From: Streptomyces flaveus
GTDB taxonomy: Bacteria; Actinomycetota; Actinomycetes; Streptomycetales; Streptomycetaceae
DNA: 64,000 nucleotides
Reading direction: 5' to 3'
Assembly (NCBI RefSeq): GCF_014647675.1
Contig: NZ_BMPQ01000028.1
Coordinates: forward strand, 1 to 64,000
Made by a program: the position numbers and the translations under genes. This document shows, piece by piece, positions 8,724 through 17,963 of the stretch (position 1 is the first letter of the stretch; the number at the start of each line of letters is the position of its first letter). The notes beneath the pieces are model-generated. The model saw nothing but the letters and a program-made list of their open reading frames with translations. It was not told the origin of the DNA and did not search any database.

Positions 8724-10025
8724 TCAGACCTCGTCTCGCGACATGGAGATCAGCCGGTCCAGTACGCGGGAGCCTCCCGCCCGTACTCCGTCGTGCTCGA
8801 ACTCGTTCGTCACCCAGGCGCGCAGCCCTCGGATGGCCTGCGCCGTCTCCAGCGAGTGCTCGGTGTCGACGTACATGTCGTCGTGGTAGACGGCCGCGGC
8901 GACCGGGACCTCGTTGGCGGCGAGGCGGGCCGGGTCGTACAGCGGCAACCAGCCCTTGTTCTCGGCCAGTTCGTCGGCGGTCTCGCGCAGCGGGCGCAGC
9001 GCCGGGTCGCAGTCGAAGGTCCACGGGTGTACGGACTCGCCGGTGAACAGCAGCGGTCCGTCGCCGGTGAGCGTCTTGGCCGCGTCGAACTGCGGAAACT
9101 CGGCACGTACCCGCTCGGCGGCCCAAGCGGTGGGCGCCGCGTCCTGCCCGTAGCAGGCCTCGTGAATCAGCGCGTACAGCGGGTGGCCCACGAACGACAG
9201 CAGCCCTTGTGCCTCCTCCTGGAAGGCGTCGGAGAGGGCCGGGCCCTGCGGGGTGCGGACGAAGGCGTCCTCGAGGAGGTAGTGGAGGCGGTGGCTGCCG
9301 TCGCTCTTGCCGAGGACGATGCCGAGGGACTGGAAGGCCTCGACGGTGAGCCGGTAGCCGTTCGGCAGGACGACGTCGTGCGCCAGCAGGTGCTCGGCGA
9401 TCCGCCGGGCCCGCTCGACGTCCTGCGGGTAACGGGCATAGTGCGCGGCGACCTTGCGCTCGATGCGCGGGTACGCGGCCCGGTAGACGTCGTCCGCGCC
9501 CGCGTCCAGGGAGGGCAGGCCACCGGTGATCAGGGCGGCGCGCAGGCCTTCGGGCGCGGTCGACAGATAGGTCACCGTGCAGAAGCCGCCGAAGCTCTGG
9601 CCGAGCACCGCCCACGGGGCGCCGCCGGTGACCGTGGGGCGGATGGCCTCGCAATCGCGGACGATGGAGTCGGCGCGGAAGTACGCGAGATAGTCGGCCT
9701 GTTCGCGTGGGCCACCGCGCAGCGGAAGCGTCTGGCGGTTGGCCGGTGTGGAGTTGCCGGTGCCGCGCTGGTCGAGGAGCAGCACCCGGTACTCCTTGAG
9801 GGCGCGGCCGAGCCAGGCCTGCTTGCCGATGAAGCGGTTGGCGCCGAAGCCGGGGCCGCCCTGCAGGTAGACCAGCCAGGGCAGGTCAGCCTCAGTCTTG
9901 TCGGTGGCGACGACTTCACGGGCGTACAGCTCGATCGTCTCCCCGTCCGGGGCGTCGTGGTCGAGGGGCACCGTGAAGCGGCGGTCGGTGAGGACGACGC
10001 CGGGCTGACGGTAACTGACGCTCAC
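8724..10025 (-). CDS. alpha/beta hydrolase, proline iminopeptidase-like (S33)
   Basis: A 433-residue alpha/beta hydrolase of peptidase family S33. It has an oxyanion loop LQGGPGF (55-60), LLLDQRGTGNS (83-92) and a nucleophile elbow GQSFGG with Ser144. The length and the large cap region match the longer proline iminopeptidase-like group, which frees N-terminal proline or similar residues from small peptides. No signal peptide is visible, so it is probably cytoplasmic. GTG 10025 follows CGGGAGCC. Confidence 0.8.
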   Translation of the reverse strand: MSVSYRQPGVVLTDRRFTVPLDHDAPDGETIELYAREVVATDKTEADLPWLVYLQGGPGFGANRFIGKQAWLGRALKEYRVLLLDQRGTGNSTPANRQTLPLRGGPREQADYLAYFRADSIVRDCEAIRPTVTGGAPWAVLGQSFGGFCTVTYLSTAPEGLRAALITGGLPSLDAGADDVYRAAYPRIERKVAAHYARYPQDVERARRIAEHLLAHDVVLPNGYRLTVEAFQSLGIVLGKSDGSHRLHYLLEDAFVRTPQGPALSDAFQEEAQGLLSFVGHPLYALIHEACYGQDAAPTAWAAERVRAEFPQFDAAKTLTGDGPLLFTGESVHPWTFDCDPALRPLRETADELAENKGWLPLYDPARLAANEVPVAAAVYHDDMYVDTEHSLETAQAIRGLRAWVTNEFEHDGVRAGGSRVLDRLISMSRDEV

Positions 10026-10081
10026 TGCGGCTCCCGAGGACGTACGGACTGGTCTTCCGGGGCCAGTTCAGCACATGGTCG

Positions 10082-11107
10082 TCAGCGCGGGGGCAGGCTG
10101 GAGCGGCGTACGACGAGTTCCGGCTGGAGTACGACGCTTCGGTGCTGGTGCGGGACCGGTGCTGTCTCGGACTCGGTCTCCTCCAGGAGGAGTTCCGCAG
10201 CGAGGGCGCCCATGGTCACGGCGGGCTGCCGTACGGAGGTGAGGGGGACGGCTGCGGCGGCCGCGAACTCGATGTCGTCGTAGCCGACGATCGCGAGGTC
10301 GTCGGGGACCGAGACGCCGGCCGCGAACATGGCCTGGAGGACGCCGAGCGCGAGCAGGTCGTTGGCGCAGAAGACGGCGGTCGGGCGCTCGGCGAGGCCG
10401 AGGAGCCGGGCGCCGGCGTCGCGCCCTGCGGCCACGTCGAGCCGCTCGGTGGGCAGCTCACGAAGGCGGTCGGCGCCGAGCCCGGCCTCGGCCAGCGCGT
10501 TCAGCGCGCCCGTGCGCCGGTCCCTGACCTGGTTCAGTCCGGGCGGCCCGCTCACATACGCGATGGAGCGGTGCCCGGCGTCGATCAGATGGCGTACGGC
10601 CAGTGCGCCGCCCGCCACGTCGTCGACCGACACCGAGCACTCGGTGGTGCCCTCGGCGACCCGGTCGACGAGCACGAACGGGATGCCGTGACGGCGGAAC
10701 GCCGCGATGTTCCGCCCGGTCGCGTCGGCGGGTGTGAACAGCACGCCCCGTACCCGCTGTTCGGCGAAAAGCGACAGGTACTCGGCCTCCTCGCCCGGGC
10801 TCTGCGCACTGTTGCAGACCATCACGCCGAGCCCGGCGTCGCGGGCGGCGCGCTCGGCGCCGCGTGCCACGTCCACGAAGAACGGGTTGCCCATGTCCAG
10901 GACGAGCAGGCCCATGATCCGGCTGCGTCCGGCCCGCAGCTGCCGCGCCGACTCACTGCGGACATAGCCGAGCCGGTCTATCGCGGACAGCACGCGGGCA
11001 CGAGTCTCGGAGGCGACCGTGTCCGGCCGGTTGATCACGTTCGACACGGTGCCCACCGAGACACCGGCGACACGGGCGACGTCCTTGATACCCACCGAAT
11101 GAGCCAT
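10082..11107 (-). CDS. LacI-family regulator, probably of rhamnose genes
   Basis: A 341-residue LacI/GalR repressor. The N-terminal helix-turn-helix is IKDVARVAGVSVGTVSNVIN (residues 7-26), the hinge is around SARQLRAGRS, and a periplasmic-binding-like effector domain follows (GLLVLDMGNPFF, FCANDLLALGVL, IVGYDDIEF). It is the last gene of the leftward rhamnose series, 79 bases after the propeller gene, so it may be co-transcribed. Two palindromes of LacI type (17801-17812 and 17965-17976) in the divergent rhamnose promoter region are its likely operators. Rhamnose or a rhamnose phosphate as effector is inferred from context. Confidence 0.8.
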   Translation of the reverse strand: MAHSVGIKDVARVAGVSVGTVSNVINRPDTVASETRARVLSAIDRLGYVRSESARQLRAGRSRIMGLLVLDMGNPFFVDVARGAERAARDAGLGVMVCNSAQSPGEEAEYLSLFAEQRVRGVLFTPADATGRNIAAFRRHGIPFVLVDRVAEGTTECSVSVDDVAGGALAVRHLIDAGHRSIAYVSGPPGLNQVRDRRTGALNALAEAGLGADRLRELPTERLDVAAGRDAGARLLGLAERPTAVFCANDLLALGVLQAMFAAGVSVPDDLAIVGYDDIEFAAAAAVPLTSVRQPAVTMGALAAELLLEETESETAPVPHQHRSVVLQPELVVRRSSLPPR

Positions 11108-11186
11108 CAGGCAGGAACCTCCAGGGTGACGAGGAGCGGCGGGCAGGCCCTCACATTACCGGCGCGCCCACCGCCACGAGCTGCGC

Positions 11187-12611
11187 TCACGCGGGCAGCC
11201 GGAAGTCGACGACGTGGAGCGCCGAGGGCGTCGTACCGCTGGACTTCTCCTGGTACATGACCGACAGGACCCCGTCCTGCGCGATCCGCATCTCGTCGAT
11301 CACCACCTCGCCGAAGGCGTTGAGCCCGGCGCCGTCGAACAGGATCGTCCAGTCGGTGTGTCCGGAGGCCACCGAGGCACCGGCGATCCGGCCGAACGGG
11401 AAGATCGCGTACGCGTTGTTGTACTTGTCGAGGACGAGCTTCGTGCGCTGGCTGGAGTTCAGCGGCACCGGTATCTCGGTCTTCTGCCAGGCGCCGGAGG
11501 AGCTCTTGCGGACAAGGAAGGCACGGCCGTTGGCGGTCCGGTTCGCGACGTAGTTCGTCGTGCACTGGCCGAAGCGGCCCGGTACGTAGCTGATGATGGC
11601 GTGCGGCCGGCCCGCCGAGTCCGTGAACTGGCTCTCCTGGTTCATCAGCGAGTGGTCCGGGTTGAGCGGGTCCACGACCAGTCCGGCGTCGTTGACGGAA
11701 ACCCTGTCGGAGCCGCCGGTGGTGCCGACGACGGTGCCCGCGTTGTTGCGCCAGGTGCGTCCGCGGTCGTCCGAGTAGACGTAGCCGGTGTCGTGGTTGG
11801 TGATGCCGCCGCCGTTGCACATCACGGCAGCGTTCTGCTCACGCCACGTGAACATGGCGTGCAGGCGCCCGTTGCGGTCGTAGTCGATGCCGTGCAGGTA
11901 CATGTTGCGGGCCGTGCTGGAGCCGTGCTCGCTGGTGTAGGTGCCGGTGGAGCTCGTCCACTCGCCGAGGTTGGTCCACCTGGTGCCGTCGTACTCCGCG
12001 AGCGCGTTGCGGCCGTTGCCGGAGACCGCCACGCGGTAGCTGAGCTGGAGCCTGCCCTCGGGGGTGGAGATGAACTGCGGGTACGTGAACTGCGAGGTGA
12101 GCGCCAGCCCGTCGAGGGTGGACTGCGGTGCGCCGAAGCGGCTCGTGGTCCAGCTCAGCCCGGCGGGGTCGTCGAGGAGCCCGGCCACCGACTTGATGTA
12201 GGTGAAGCCGTCGCTGTGCGAGTCCATGTTGAGGTGCAGCCGGCCGTCGGTCTTCGAGACGCCCAGGGAGATCACGTTGTGGGAGTCGTTGTAGCGCAGG
12301 GTGTGGCCGACCTTGACGGTGGACCAGGTGCTCGCGCCGAGGGCGCGGCGGCCGACGACGGCGTTGCGGTCGGCGGTGTACCAGGCGGCGTACTGGTAGC
12401 CCTTGTACGTGAACAGGCCGTTCTTCTGGAACGAGTTGTTGTTGACCAGTCCGTCGTACGACACGAAGAAGAGGGCCTGTGCGTCGAGGCGGCTGCTGCC
12501 GATGCGGGTGACCGAGGGGCCGGGGTCGGCGGCCCGTGCGGCGCCGGCGCCGAGGACCGGGCCGGCCACGGCACTGAGGATGGTGCCGGCCAGCAGCGTA
12601 CGTCTTCTCAT
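11187..12611 (-). CDS. secreted BNR-4-type beta-propeller, candidate rhamnose-releasing enzyme
   Basis: A 474-residue exported protein. MRRRTLLAG with a hydrophobic stretch and GAARA|AD cleavage suggests a Tat signal of about 27 residues. The mature part resembles BNR-4 seven-bladed propellers, with repeated aromatic and Asp-box-like strands (YSDDRGRTW near residue 260) and a conserved-looking NDSHN (His111, Asn112). This fold is known in ulvan lyases and in GH145/PL42 enzymes that cleave rhamnose-glucuronate bonds. Its place between rhamnose mutarotase and the rhamnose regulator suggests that it frees rhamnose from a plant or algal polysaccharide outside the cell. That activity is inferred. 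Catalytic residues cannot be assigned without a structure comparison. Confidence 0.65.
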   Translation of the reverse strand: MRRRTLLAGTILSAVAGPVLGAGAARAADPGPSVTRIGSSRLDAQALFFVSYDGLVNNNSFQKNGLFTYKGYQYAAWYTADRNAVVGRRALGASTWSTVKVGHTLRYNDSHNVISLGVSKTDGRLHLNMDSHSDGFTYIKSVAGLLDDPAGLSWTTSRFGAPQSTLDGLALTSQFTYPQFISTPEGRLQLSYRVAVSGNGRNALAEYDGTRWTNLGEWTSSTGTYTSEHGSSTARNMYLHGIDYDRNGRLHAMFTWREQNAAVMCNGGGITNHDTGYVYSDDRGRTWRNNAGTVVGTTGGSDRVSVNDAGLVVDPLNPDHSLMNQESQFTDSAGRPHAIISYVPGRFGQCTTNYVANRTANGRAFLVRKSSSGAWQKTEIPVPLNSSQRTKLVLDKYNNAYAIFPFGRIAGASVASGHTDWTILFDGAGLNAFGEVVIDEMRIAQDGVLSVMYQEKSSGTTPSALHVVDFRLPA

Positions 12612-12665
12612 CTCGGGGGACTCCTTTGTCGGGCGAGATCGAGCACTTCCGTGGGGCGGGTTGTG

Positions 12666-12986
12666 TCAGGCGAGGTGGAACACCTCGGTGAGCGGTTTCA
12701 TGGCTTCGTCGGGGCGGGCGCCGTCCAGTGACTCGAAGAACGGCGCCATCTCCGCCTGCCAGCGGGCGTTGACCTCGGCAGATTCCATGCCGGCCTGGGC
12801 CGCCGCGAAGTCCTCGGTCTCCAGATAGCCGACGAGCAGGCCGTCCTCCCGCAGGAAGAGCGAGTAGTTGTGCCAGCCGGTGGCCGAGAGAGCTTCGAGC
12901 ATCTCCGGCCACACGGCGGCGTGCCGCTCGCGGTACTCGGCGATCCGGTCCTTGCGGACCTTCAGCAGAAAGCACACGCGCTGCAT
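12666..12986 (-). CDS. rhaM: L-rhamnose mutarotase
   Basis: A 106-residue dimeric alpha/beta-barrel mutarotase that interconverts the alpha and beta anomers of L-rhamnose before isomerisation. It has the family features KVRKDRIAEYRERHAAVWPEM and the GWHNYSLFL strand, and the usual length of about 104 residues. ATG 12986 is 6 bases from GGAGGG; a TTG one codon upstream lies too close to it. The gene follows the binding-protein gene by 17 bases and is part of the transport operon. Confidence 0.9.
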   Translation of the reverse strand: MQRVCFLLKVRKDRIAEYRERHAAVWPEMLEALSATGWHNYSLFLREDGLLVGYLETEDFAAAQAGMESAEVNARWQAEMAPFFESLDGARPDEAMKPLTEVFHLA

Positions 12987-13003
12987 CAAGGACCCTCCGG
13001 GGC

Positions 13004-14089
13004 CTAGAAGTTGAAGTCGTCGATGTTCTTGGCGTCGAACACGGTCGGCTTGCCGAGGTTGATCACGCCGTCCTTGCCGATGGTGTACTCGCCCATGTCA
13101 CCGGCGGTGAACTTCTCGCCCTCCTTGCCGGTGATCTGGCCCGAGGCCAGCGCCACGGACGTACGCGCGGCCAGCTCGCCGAGCTCCGCCGGGTTCCACA
13201 GCTCGAACGCCTCGACGGTGCCGTTCTTGACGTACTTGCGCATGTCGTTCGGGGTGCCGAGGCCGGTCAGCTTGACCTTGCCCTTGTACTTGGAGCCGGA
13301 CAGGTACTGGGCCGCCGCCTTGATGCCGACGGTGGTCGGGGAGATGATCCCCTTCAGGTTCGGGTACTCCTGGAGCAGGCCCTGGGTCTGCTGGAAGGAC
13401 TTCTGGGCGTCGTCGTCACCGTAGGCGACCTTGACGAGCTTCATGTCCTTGTACTTGGGATCCTTGAGCTCGTCCTTCATGAAGTCGATCCAGACGTTCT
13501 GGTTCGTCGCGGTCTGCGCGGCGGACAGAACGGCGATCTCGCCCTTGTAGTCGATCTGTTCGGCGAGCAGCTGCACCTCGGTACGGCCCAGGTCCTCGGC
13601 GCTGGCCTGCGAGACGAAGGCGTTGCGGCAGTCGGGCTTGGTGTCGGAGTCGTAGGTGACGACCTTGATGTCGTTGCTCATGGCTTGCTTGAGCGCGGTG
13701 CACAGGGCACCCGGGTCCTGCGCGGACACGGCCATCGCGTCGACCTGCTGCTGGGTGAGCGTGTTCACGTAGCTCACCTGGCCTGCGGTGTCGGTGGCGC
13801 TGGACGGGCCGACCTCCTTGTACTTGGAGCCCAGCTCCTTGAGGGCCGCCTCGCCGCCCTTGTCGGCGGTGGTGAAGTACGGGTTGTTGACCTGCTTGGG
13901 CAGGAACCCGACGGTCAGGCCCTTCTTCAGTTCGGCGTTCGGGTCGGCCTTGCCGGCGGTGGCGGCGGCGCCGCCCTCCTTGCTGACGTCCTCCTTGGTG
14001 GTGCCGCCGCCGCAGGCGGTGGCGGCGAGGGCGAGCGAGGTGACGGCGGCGAGCGCGACGGCGCTGCGGCGGAGAGATGACTTGCGCAT
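13004..14089 (-). CDS. rhamnose ABC transporter substrate-binding lipoprotein
   Basis: A 361-residue type I periplasmic-binding protein. The signal peptide ends in ATAC, so Cys26 is probably lipidated and anchors the protein to the outer face of the membrane. KKGLTVGFLPKQVNNPYFTT is the first strand and helix of the ligand domain. It matches RhaS of the rhizobial RhaSTPQ importer. The start at 14089 follows AAAGGGA. It is separated from the upstream permease by 113 bases that hold a dispersed repeat, so messenger stability may differ across this junction. Confidence 0.85.
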   Translation of the reverse strand: MRKSSLRRSAVALAAVTSLALAATACGGGTTKEDVSKEGGAAATAGKADPNAELKKGLTVGFLPKQVNNPYFTTADKGGEAALKELGSKYKEVGPSSATDTAGQVSYVNTLTQQQVDAMAVSAQDPGALCTALKQAMSNDIKVVTYDSDTKPDCRNAFVSQASAEDLGRTEVQLLAEQIDYKGEIAVLSAAQTATNQNVWIDFMKDELKDPKYKDMKLVKVAYGDDDAQKSFQQTQGLLQEYPNLKGIISPTTVGIKAAAQYLSGSKYKGKVKLTGLGTPNDMRKYVKNGTVEAFELWNPAELGELAARTSVALASGQITGKEGEKFTAGDMGEYTIGKDGVINLGKPTVFDAKNIDDFNF

Positions 14090-14123
14090 GGCGGTGTGTC
14101 CCTTTGAACGGAGGTGAGTGGGT

Positions 14124-14162
14124 GCGCCCCGAAGGGGCGCGGGGAACTGCGCGACCAGCCAC
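14124..14162. repeat. dispersed intergenic repeat, copy 1
   Basis: A 29-base unit (14134-14162) containing GCGCGGGGAACTGCGCGACC occurs identically at four places in this window, always between genes. Here it follows a small hairpin, GCGCCCC-GAA-GGGGCGC (14124-14140). It lies in the gap between the second rhamnose permease and the binding-protein gene. Confidence 0.8.
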
Positions 14163-14202
14163 AGACGGCCCGCAGCTTTCGACGGCCCTTTCAGCGGAGC
14201 GT

Positions 14203-15213
14203 TTACGTCGGGGTGGGGGCCTTGGAAACAGGCGCTGAGGCCGCTCTTCGGCCCGCCCTCGCTGTGGAGATCTGCCGTGCGACCCGGGGGCCGAGCACGG
14301 AGACGACAAGCAGTACGCCGGTGACGACGATCTGCGACTGGGCGGAGACGTCCTGGATGCTCATCACGTTCTGCAGCGCGCCGAGCAGGAAGACCCCCGC
14401 GATCGCGCCGCCGAGCGTGCCCTTGCCTCCGTCGAAGTCGATGCCGCCGAGCAACACGGCGGCCACGACGGAGAGTTCGAGGCCCGTGGCGTTGTCGTAG
14501 CGGGCGCTGGCGTAGTGCAGCGCCCAGAAGATGCCGGTGAGCGAGGCCATCAGGCCGGTCAGGGTGAACAGGATCAGCTTCTGCCGCCTCACGCGGAGGC
14601 CTGCGAACCGTGCGGCCTCCTCGTTCGCGCCGATCGCGAAGAGCGAGCGCCCGAACGGGGTGGCGTGCAGCGCGACCACGGCGATCGCGAGCAGCACGAG
14701 GAAGGGGAAGAAGGCGTACGGGATGAAGGTGTCCCCGATGCGTCCGGACGCGAAGTCCAGGTACTGGGCGGGGAAGTCGGTCACCGCGTCCGAGCCGAGC
14801 ACGATCTGTGCGATGCCCCGGTAGGCGGCGAGGGTGCCGATGGTGACGGCGAGGGAGGGCAGCCCGAGTCGGGTCACCAGCAGGCCGTTGACCAGCCCGC
14901 AGATCACGCCGAGGAGCAGGCAGATCGGGATGATCGTCTCGATGGTCATGCCCTGGTTCCACAGCGCGCCCATCACGGCACCGGACAGGCCGGCCGTGGA
15001 GGCGACCGAGAGGTCGATCTCGCCGGCCACCACGAGCAGTGTCATCGGCAGGGCGATCAGCGCGATCGGCAGGGTGTTGCCGATCAGGAACGACAGGTTG
15101 AGGGCGTTGCCGAAGCCGTCGACGGTGGTGAAGGACAGCAGCAGTACGACGATGAGGAGGGCGCCGACGACCGTGTCCCAGCGGACGGCGCGCCCGAGCA
15201 GCGAGTCAGCCAT
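14203..15213 (-). CDS. rhamnose ABC transporter permease 2
   Basis: A 336-residue integral membrane protein of the CUT2 (BPD_transp_2, RbsC-like) family with about 8-10 hydrophobic helices. GEIDLSVASTAGLSG and the ANEEAARFAGLRVRRQKL cytoplasmic loop, which contacts the ATPase, are typical. It corresponds to RhaQ of the rhizobial importer and would pair with the upstream permease as a heterodimer. The start overlaps the end of that gene by 8 bases. Confidence 0.85.
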   Translation of the reverse strand: MADSLLGRAVRWDTVVGALLIVVLLLSFTTVDGFGNALNLSFLIGNTLPIALIALPMTLLVVAGEIDLSVASTAGLSGAVMGALWNQGMTIETIIPICLLLGVICGLVNGLLVTRLGLPSLAVTIGTLAAYRGIAQIVLGSDAVTDFPAQYLDFASGRIGDTFIPYAFFPFLVLLAIAVVALHATPFGRSLFAIGANEEAARFAGLRVRRQKLILFTLTGLMASLTGIFWALHYASARYDNATGLELSVVAAVLLGGIDFDGGKGTLGGAIAGVFLLGALQNVMSIQDVSAQSQIVVTGVLLVVSVLGPRVARQISTARAGRRAASAPVSKAPTPT

Positions 15214-16243
15214 GGCGGGCGTTCCTCTTCTTCAGGGCGGACGCCACACGCAGGGCGACGATGCGGTCGACCGCGATGGCGAGGATGAGCAGGATGCCGT
15301 TGATGGCGAGCACCCAGACCGAGCTGACGCCGAGGGCGGGCAGCACGCTGTTGATGGAGGTCAGCAGCAGGGCGCCGAGCGCGGCGCCGTAGACGCTGCC
15401 GGAGCCGCCGGTGAAGACGACGCCACCGACCACGACCGCGCTGACGACGGTGAGTTCGTAGCCGTTGCCGGTGCCGGAGTCGACGTTGCCGAACCGGGCC
15501 AGGTACAGCGCGCCGGCGAGACCCGTGAGGGCTCCGCAGAAGGTGTACGCGACCAGGATCCGCTTGCGCACCTGGATGCCGGCGAGCCGTGCGGCCTCCG
15601 GGTTGGAGCCGAGCGCGTACAGCTCGCGTCCGCTGCCGAAGTGCTTGAGGTAGTAGGCGGTGGCGATCAGTACGGCCAGCGCGATCAGGGCGAGATAGGG
15701 CACCGCCCAGATGCCGCCGGAGCCGAAGTCCGCGAAGCTGTCGGGGAGGTCGGCCGCCGTGATCTGCCGTGAGCCGACCCAGATCGAGTCGACGCCGCGG
15801 ATGATGTAGAGCGTGCCGAGGGTGACGACGAGGGCGGGCACCTGGCCGAGGCTGACGAGCAGTCCGTTCAGCAGCCCGATGCCGACACCGAGCAGGACGG
15901 CCAGGAAGATGGCCACGACGGAGTTGCCGCCGCCCTGGAGATACGTACCGGCGGCGAAGGCGCTGATGCCGAGGGTCGAGCCGACCGACAGGTCGACGTT
16001 CCGGGTGATCACGACGAGCGACTGGCCGGTGGCGACCAGCATCAGGATGGTCGCGTTCAGCAGCAGGTCCTTGATGCCCTGCTCGGACAGGAACTCGCTG
16101 TTGCCCGCCTGGGTGACGGCGATCATCACCAGGAAGACGACCAGGATGGCGAGTTCGCGCATCTTGAAGACCCGGTCGACAAGTCGCGTACCGCTCGACT
16201 TCTCCACTTCGGCGGGGGGCGCGGGGGGTGCGGTCACCGTCAT
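15206..16243 (-). CDS. rhamnose ABC transporter permease 1
   Basis: A 345-residue CUT2 permease (RbsC/RhaP-like) with hydrophobic helices throughout, an RNVDLSVGSTLGISAF motif and a GSNPEAARLAGIQVRKRILV coupling loop. The start overlaps the ATPase stop in an ATGA arrangement, so the two are translationally coupled. With the second permease it forms the membrane channel for rhamnose uptake. Confidence 0.85.
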   Translation of the reverse strand: MTVTAPPAPPAEVEKSSGTRLVDRVFKMRELAILVVFLVMIAVTQAGNSEFLSEQGIKDLLLNATILMLVATGQSLVVITRNVDLSVGSTLGISAFAAGTYLQGGGNSVVAIFLAVLLGVGIGLLNGLLVSLGQVPALVVTLGTLYIIRGVDSIWVGSRQITAADLPDSFADFGSGGIWAVPYLALIALAVLIATAYYLKHFGSGRELYALGSNPEAARLAGIQVRKRILVAYTFCGALTGLAGALYLARFGNVDSGTGNGYELTVVSAVVVGGVVFTGGSGSVYGAALGALLLTSINSVLPALGVSSVWVLAINGILLILAIAVDRIVALRVASALKKRNARHG

Positions 16244-17757
16244 GCGGCGGCCCTCCCCGTTGCTGCGGCCATCACGGTTTCCTCGGTGGCTTCGGTTCGG
16301 GGGATCTCGGCGGTGATCCGGCCCTCGTGCATCACGAGCACGCGGTCGGCCATGCCGAGGATCTCGGGCAGGTCGGAGGAGATCATCAGGACGGCGACCC
16401 CGTCGGCGGCCAACTCGCTGAGCAGCCGGTGCACTTCGGCCTTCGTACCGACGTCGATGCCGCGCGTCGGCTCATCGACGATCAGTACCTTCGGACCGGT
16501 GGCGAGCCATTTGGCGAGGACGACCTTCTGCTGGTTGCCGCCGGACAGCGTGTTGACGGTGTCGGCGATGCGGGCGTACTTGACCTGGAGCTTGACGGCC
16601 CAGTCGAGGGACCGGCTGCGCTCGGCGCCGCGGTCCATGAGGCCCGCCTTCACGGTCGTACGCAGCCCGGTGAGCCCGATGTTGCGCTCGATCGACATGT
16701 CCATCACGAGGCCCTGGGCCCGCCGGTCCTCGGGAACGAGGGCGAGCCCGGCGGCCATGGCGGTGGAGGGTGCGCCGTTGGTCAGCGCCTTGCCGTCGAT
16801 CTCGACCTCGCCGGCGTCCCAGCGGTCGACACCGAAGACGGCTCGCGCCACCTCCGTACGACCGGCTCCGACGAGCCCGGCGAGTCCGACGATCTCTCCG
16901 CGGCGGACGTCGAAGGAGATGTCGGTGAAGACGCCCTCACGGGTCAGCCGGCGCACGCTCAGTGCCACCTCACCCGCCCGCACCTCCTGCTTGGGGTACA
17001 GCTCTTCGAGATCGCGGCCGACCATGCGGCGTACGAGATCGTCCTCGGTCATGCCCTCCAGCAGCTCGCTGGAGATCAGGGCGCCGTCGCGCAAGGTCGT
17101 GACCCGCCGGCAGATCTGGAAGATCTCCTCCAGGCGGTGCGAGATGAACAGCACCGCGGCGCCCTGCTCGCGCAGGGTGCGGACGACTCCGAAGAGACGG
17201 GCCACCTCGCTGCCGGTGAGCGCGGCGGTCGGCTCGTCCATGATCAGAACGCGGGCGTCGAAGGAGAGCGCCTTGGCGATCTCGACGATCTGCTGGTCGG
17301 CGATGGACAGTCCGCGTGCCGGGCGGTCGGGGTCGAGCTCGACACCGAGGCGCTGCATCAGGGCCAGCGTCGCGGTGTGTGTGGCCTTGTGGTCGATACG
17401 GCCGAGGGCTCGGCGGGGCTGGCGGCCCATGAAGATGTTCTCGGCGATCGACAGATCGGGGAAGAGCGTGGGCTCCTGGTAGATCACGGCGATGCCCGCG
17501 TCCCGGGCGTCGGCCGGGCCGTGGAAGACGGTGGGCTCGCCGTCCAGCAGTACCTGGCCGGCGTCCGGTCGGTGCACCCCGGCGAGCGCCTTGATGAGGG
17601 TCGACTTGCCCGCGCCGTTCTCTCCGGCGAGGGCGTGCACCTCTCCGGGGAACAGCTCCAGGGACACGTCCCGCAGGGCGCGTACGGCACCGAAGGACTT
17701 CGAGATGTCCTTGAGCGCCAGCACGGGGGCCGGACCCGTGTCGGACGGGTGGGTCAT
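16240..17757 (-). CDS. rhamnose ABC transporter ATPase, two-domain
   Basis: A 505-residue ATPase with two ABC domains, as usual for sugar importers of the RbsA/RhaT type. The first domain has Walker A GENGAGKST, the signature LSIADQQIVEIAKAL and Walker B VLIMDEPTAAL. The second has NTLSGGNQQKVVLAKWL and VLIVDEPTRGID. Start ATG 17757 is set by GAGGAG six bases upstream; a longer frame to 17793 runs into the promoter region. It is the first gene of the leftward operon, with a promoter at 17827-17856 and a LacI-type palindrome between promoter and start. The name follows the rhizobial RhaT, not the unrelated E. coli symporter. Confidence 0.88.
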   Translation of the reverse strand: MTHPSDTGPAPVLALKDISKSFGAVRALRDVSLELFPGEVHALAGENGAGKSTLIKALAGVHRPDAGQVLLDGEPTVFHGPADARDAGIAVIYQEPTLFPDLSIAENIFMGRQPRRALGRIDHKATHTATLALMQRLGVELDPDRPARGLSIADQQIVEIAKALSFDARVLIMDEPTAALTGSEVARLFGVVRTLREQGAAVLFISHRLEEIFQICRRVTTLRDGALISSELLEGMTEDDLVRRMVGRDLEELYPKQEVRAGEVALSVRRLTREGVFTDISFDVRRGEIVGLAGLVGAGRTEVARAVFGVDRWDAGEVEIDGKALTNGAPSTAMAAGLALVPEDRRAQGLVMDMSIERNIGLTGLRTTVKAGLMDRGAERSRSLDWAVKLQVKYARIADTVNTLSGGNQQKVVLAKWLATGPKVLIVDEPTRGIDVGTKAEVHRLLSELAADGVAVLMISSDLPEILGMADRVLVMHEGRITAEIPRTEATEETVMAAATGRAAA

Positions 17758-17800
17758 GAGGGGCTCCTCAGCGACGCGGGGCGGGGGCCTCACGACGTTG

Positions 17801-17812
17801 TGAAAGGTTTCA
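17801..17812. promoter_or_regulatory. LacI-type operator palindrome, left
   Basis: TGAAAGGTTTCA is a perfect 12-base palindrome of the LacI-family type. It lies between the leftward promoter and the ATPase start codon, so a bound repressor would block transcription of the transport operon. Confidence 0.65.
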
Positions 17813-17826
17813 ACTGGATTGCCGGG

Positions 17827-17856
17827 ACGTTAGACAGGTCACGCAGGTCACGTCAA
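17827..17856 (-). promoter_or_regulatory. promoter of rhamnose transport operon
   Basis: Read on the minus strand, -35 TTGACG (17851-17856) and -10 TAACGT (17827-17832) are 18 bases apart, facing the transport operon. Confidence 0.5.
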
Positions 17857-17928
17857 TGGGTCCCGAACGAAAATTTCGATAGCCAGAGGTCACAACCGAG
17901 TCACGGAACGAAGTCCTTGCAGGAGGAC

Positions 17929-17957
17929 TTGACAGTCTCCCGGAGGGCTCATAGCTT
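17929..17957 (+). promoter_or_regulatory. promoter of rhaI
   Basis: TTGACA (17929-17934) and TAGCTT (17952-17957) are 17 bases apart. A perfect -35 box is uncommon in this DNA. The operator palindrome follows at once. Confidence 0.6.
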
Positions 17958-17963
17958 CGCGTT

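Noticed and set aside
8040..10283. A 747-codon + strand frame across the deacetylase and peptidase genes
   Set aside because: It spans two real minus-strand genes and the gap between them, with no recognisable domain.
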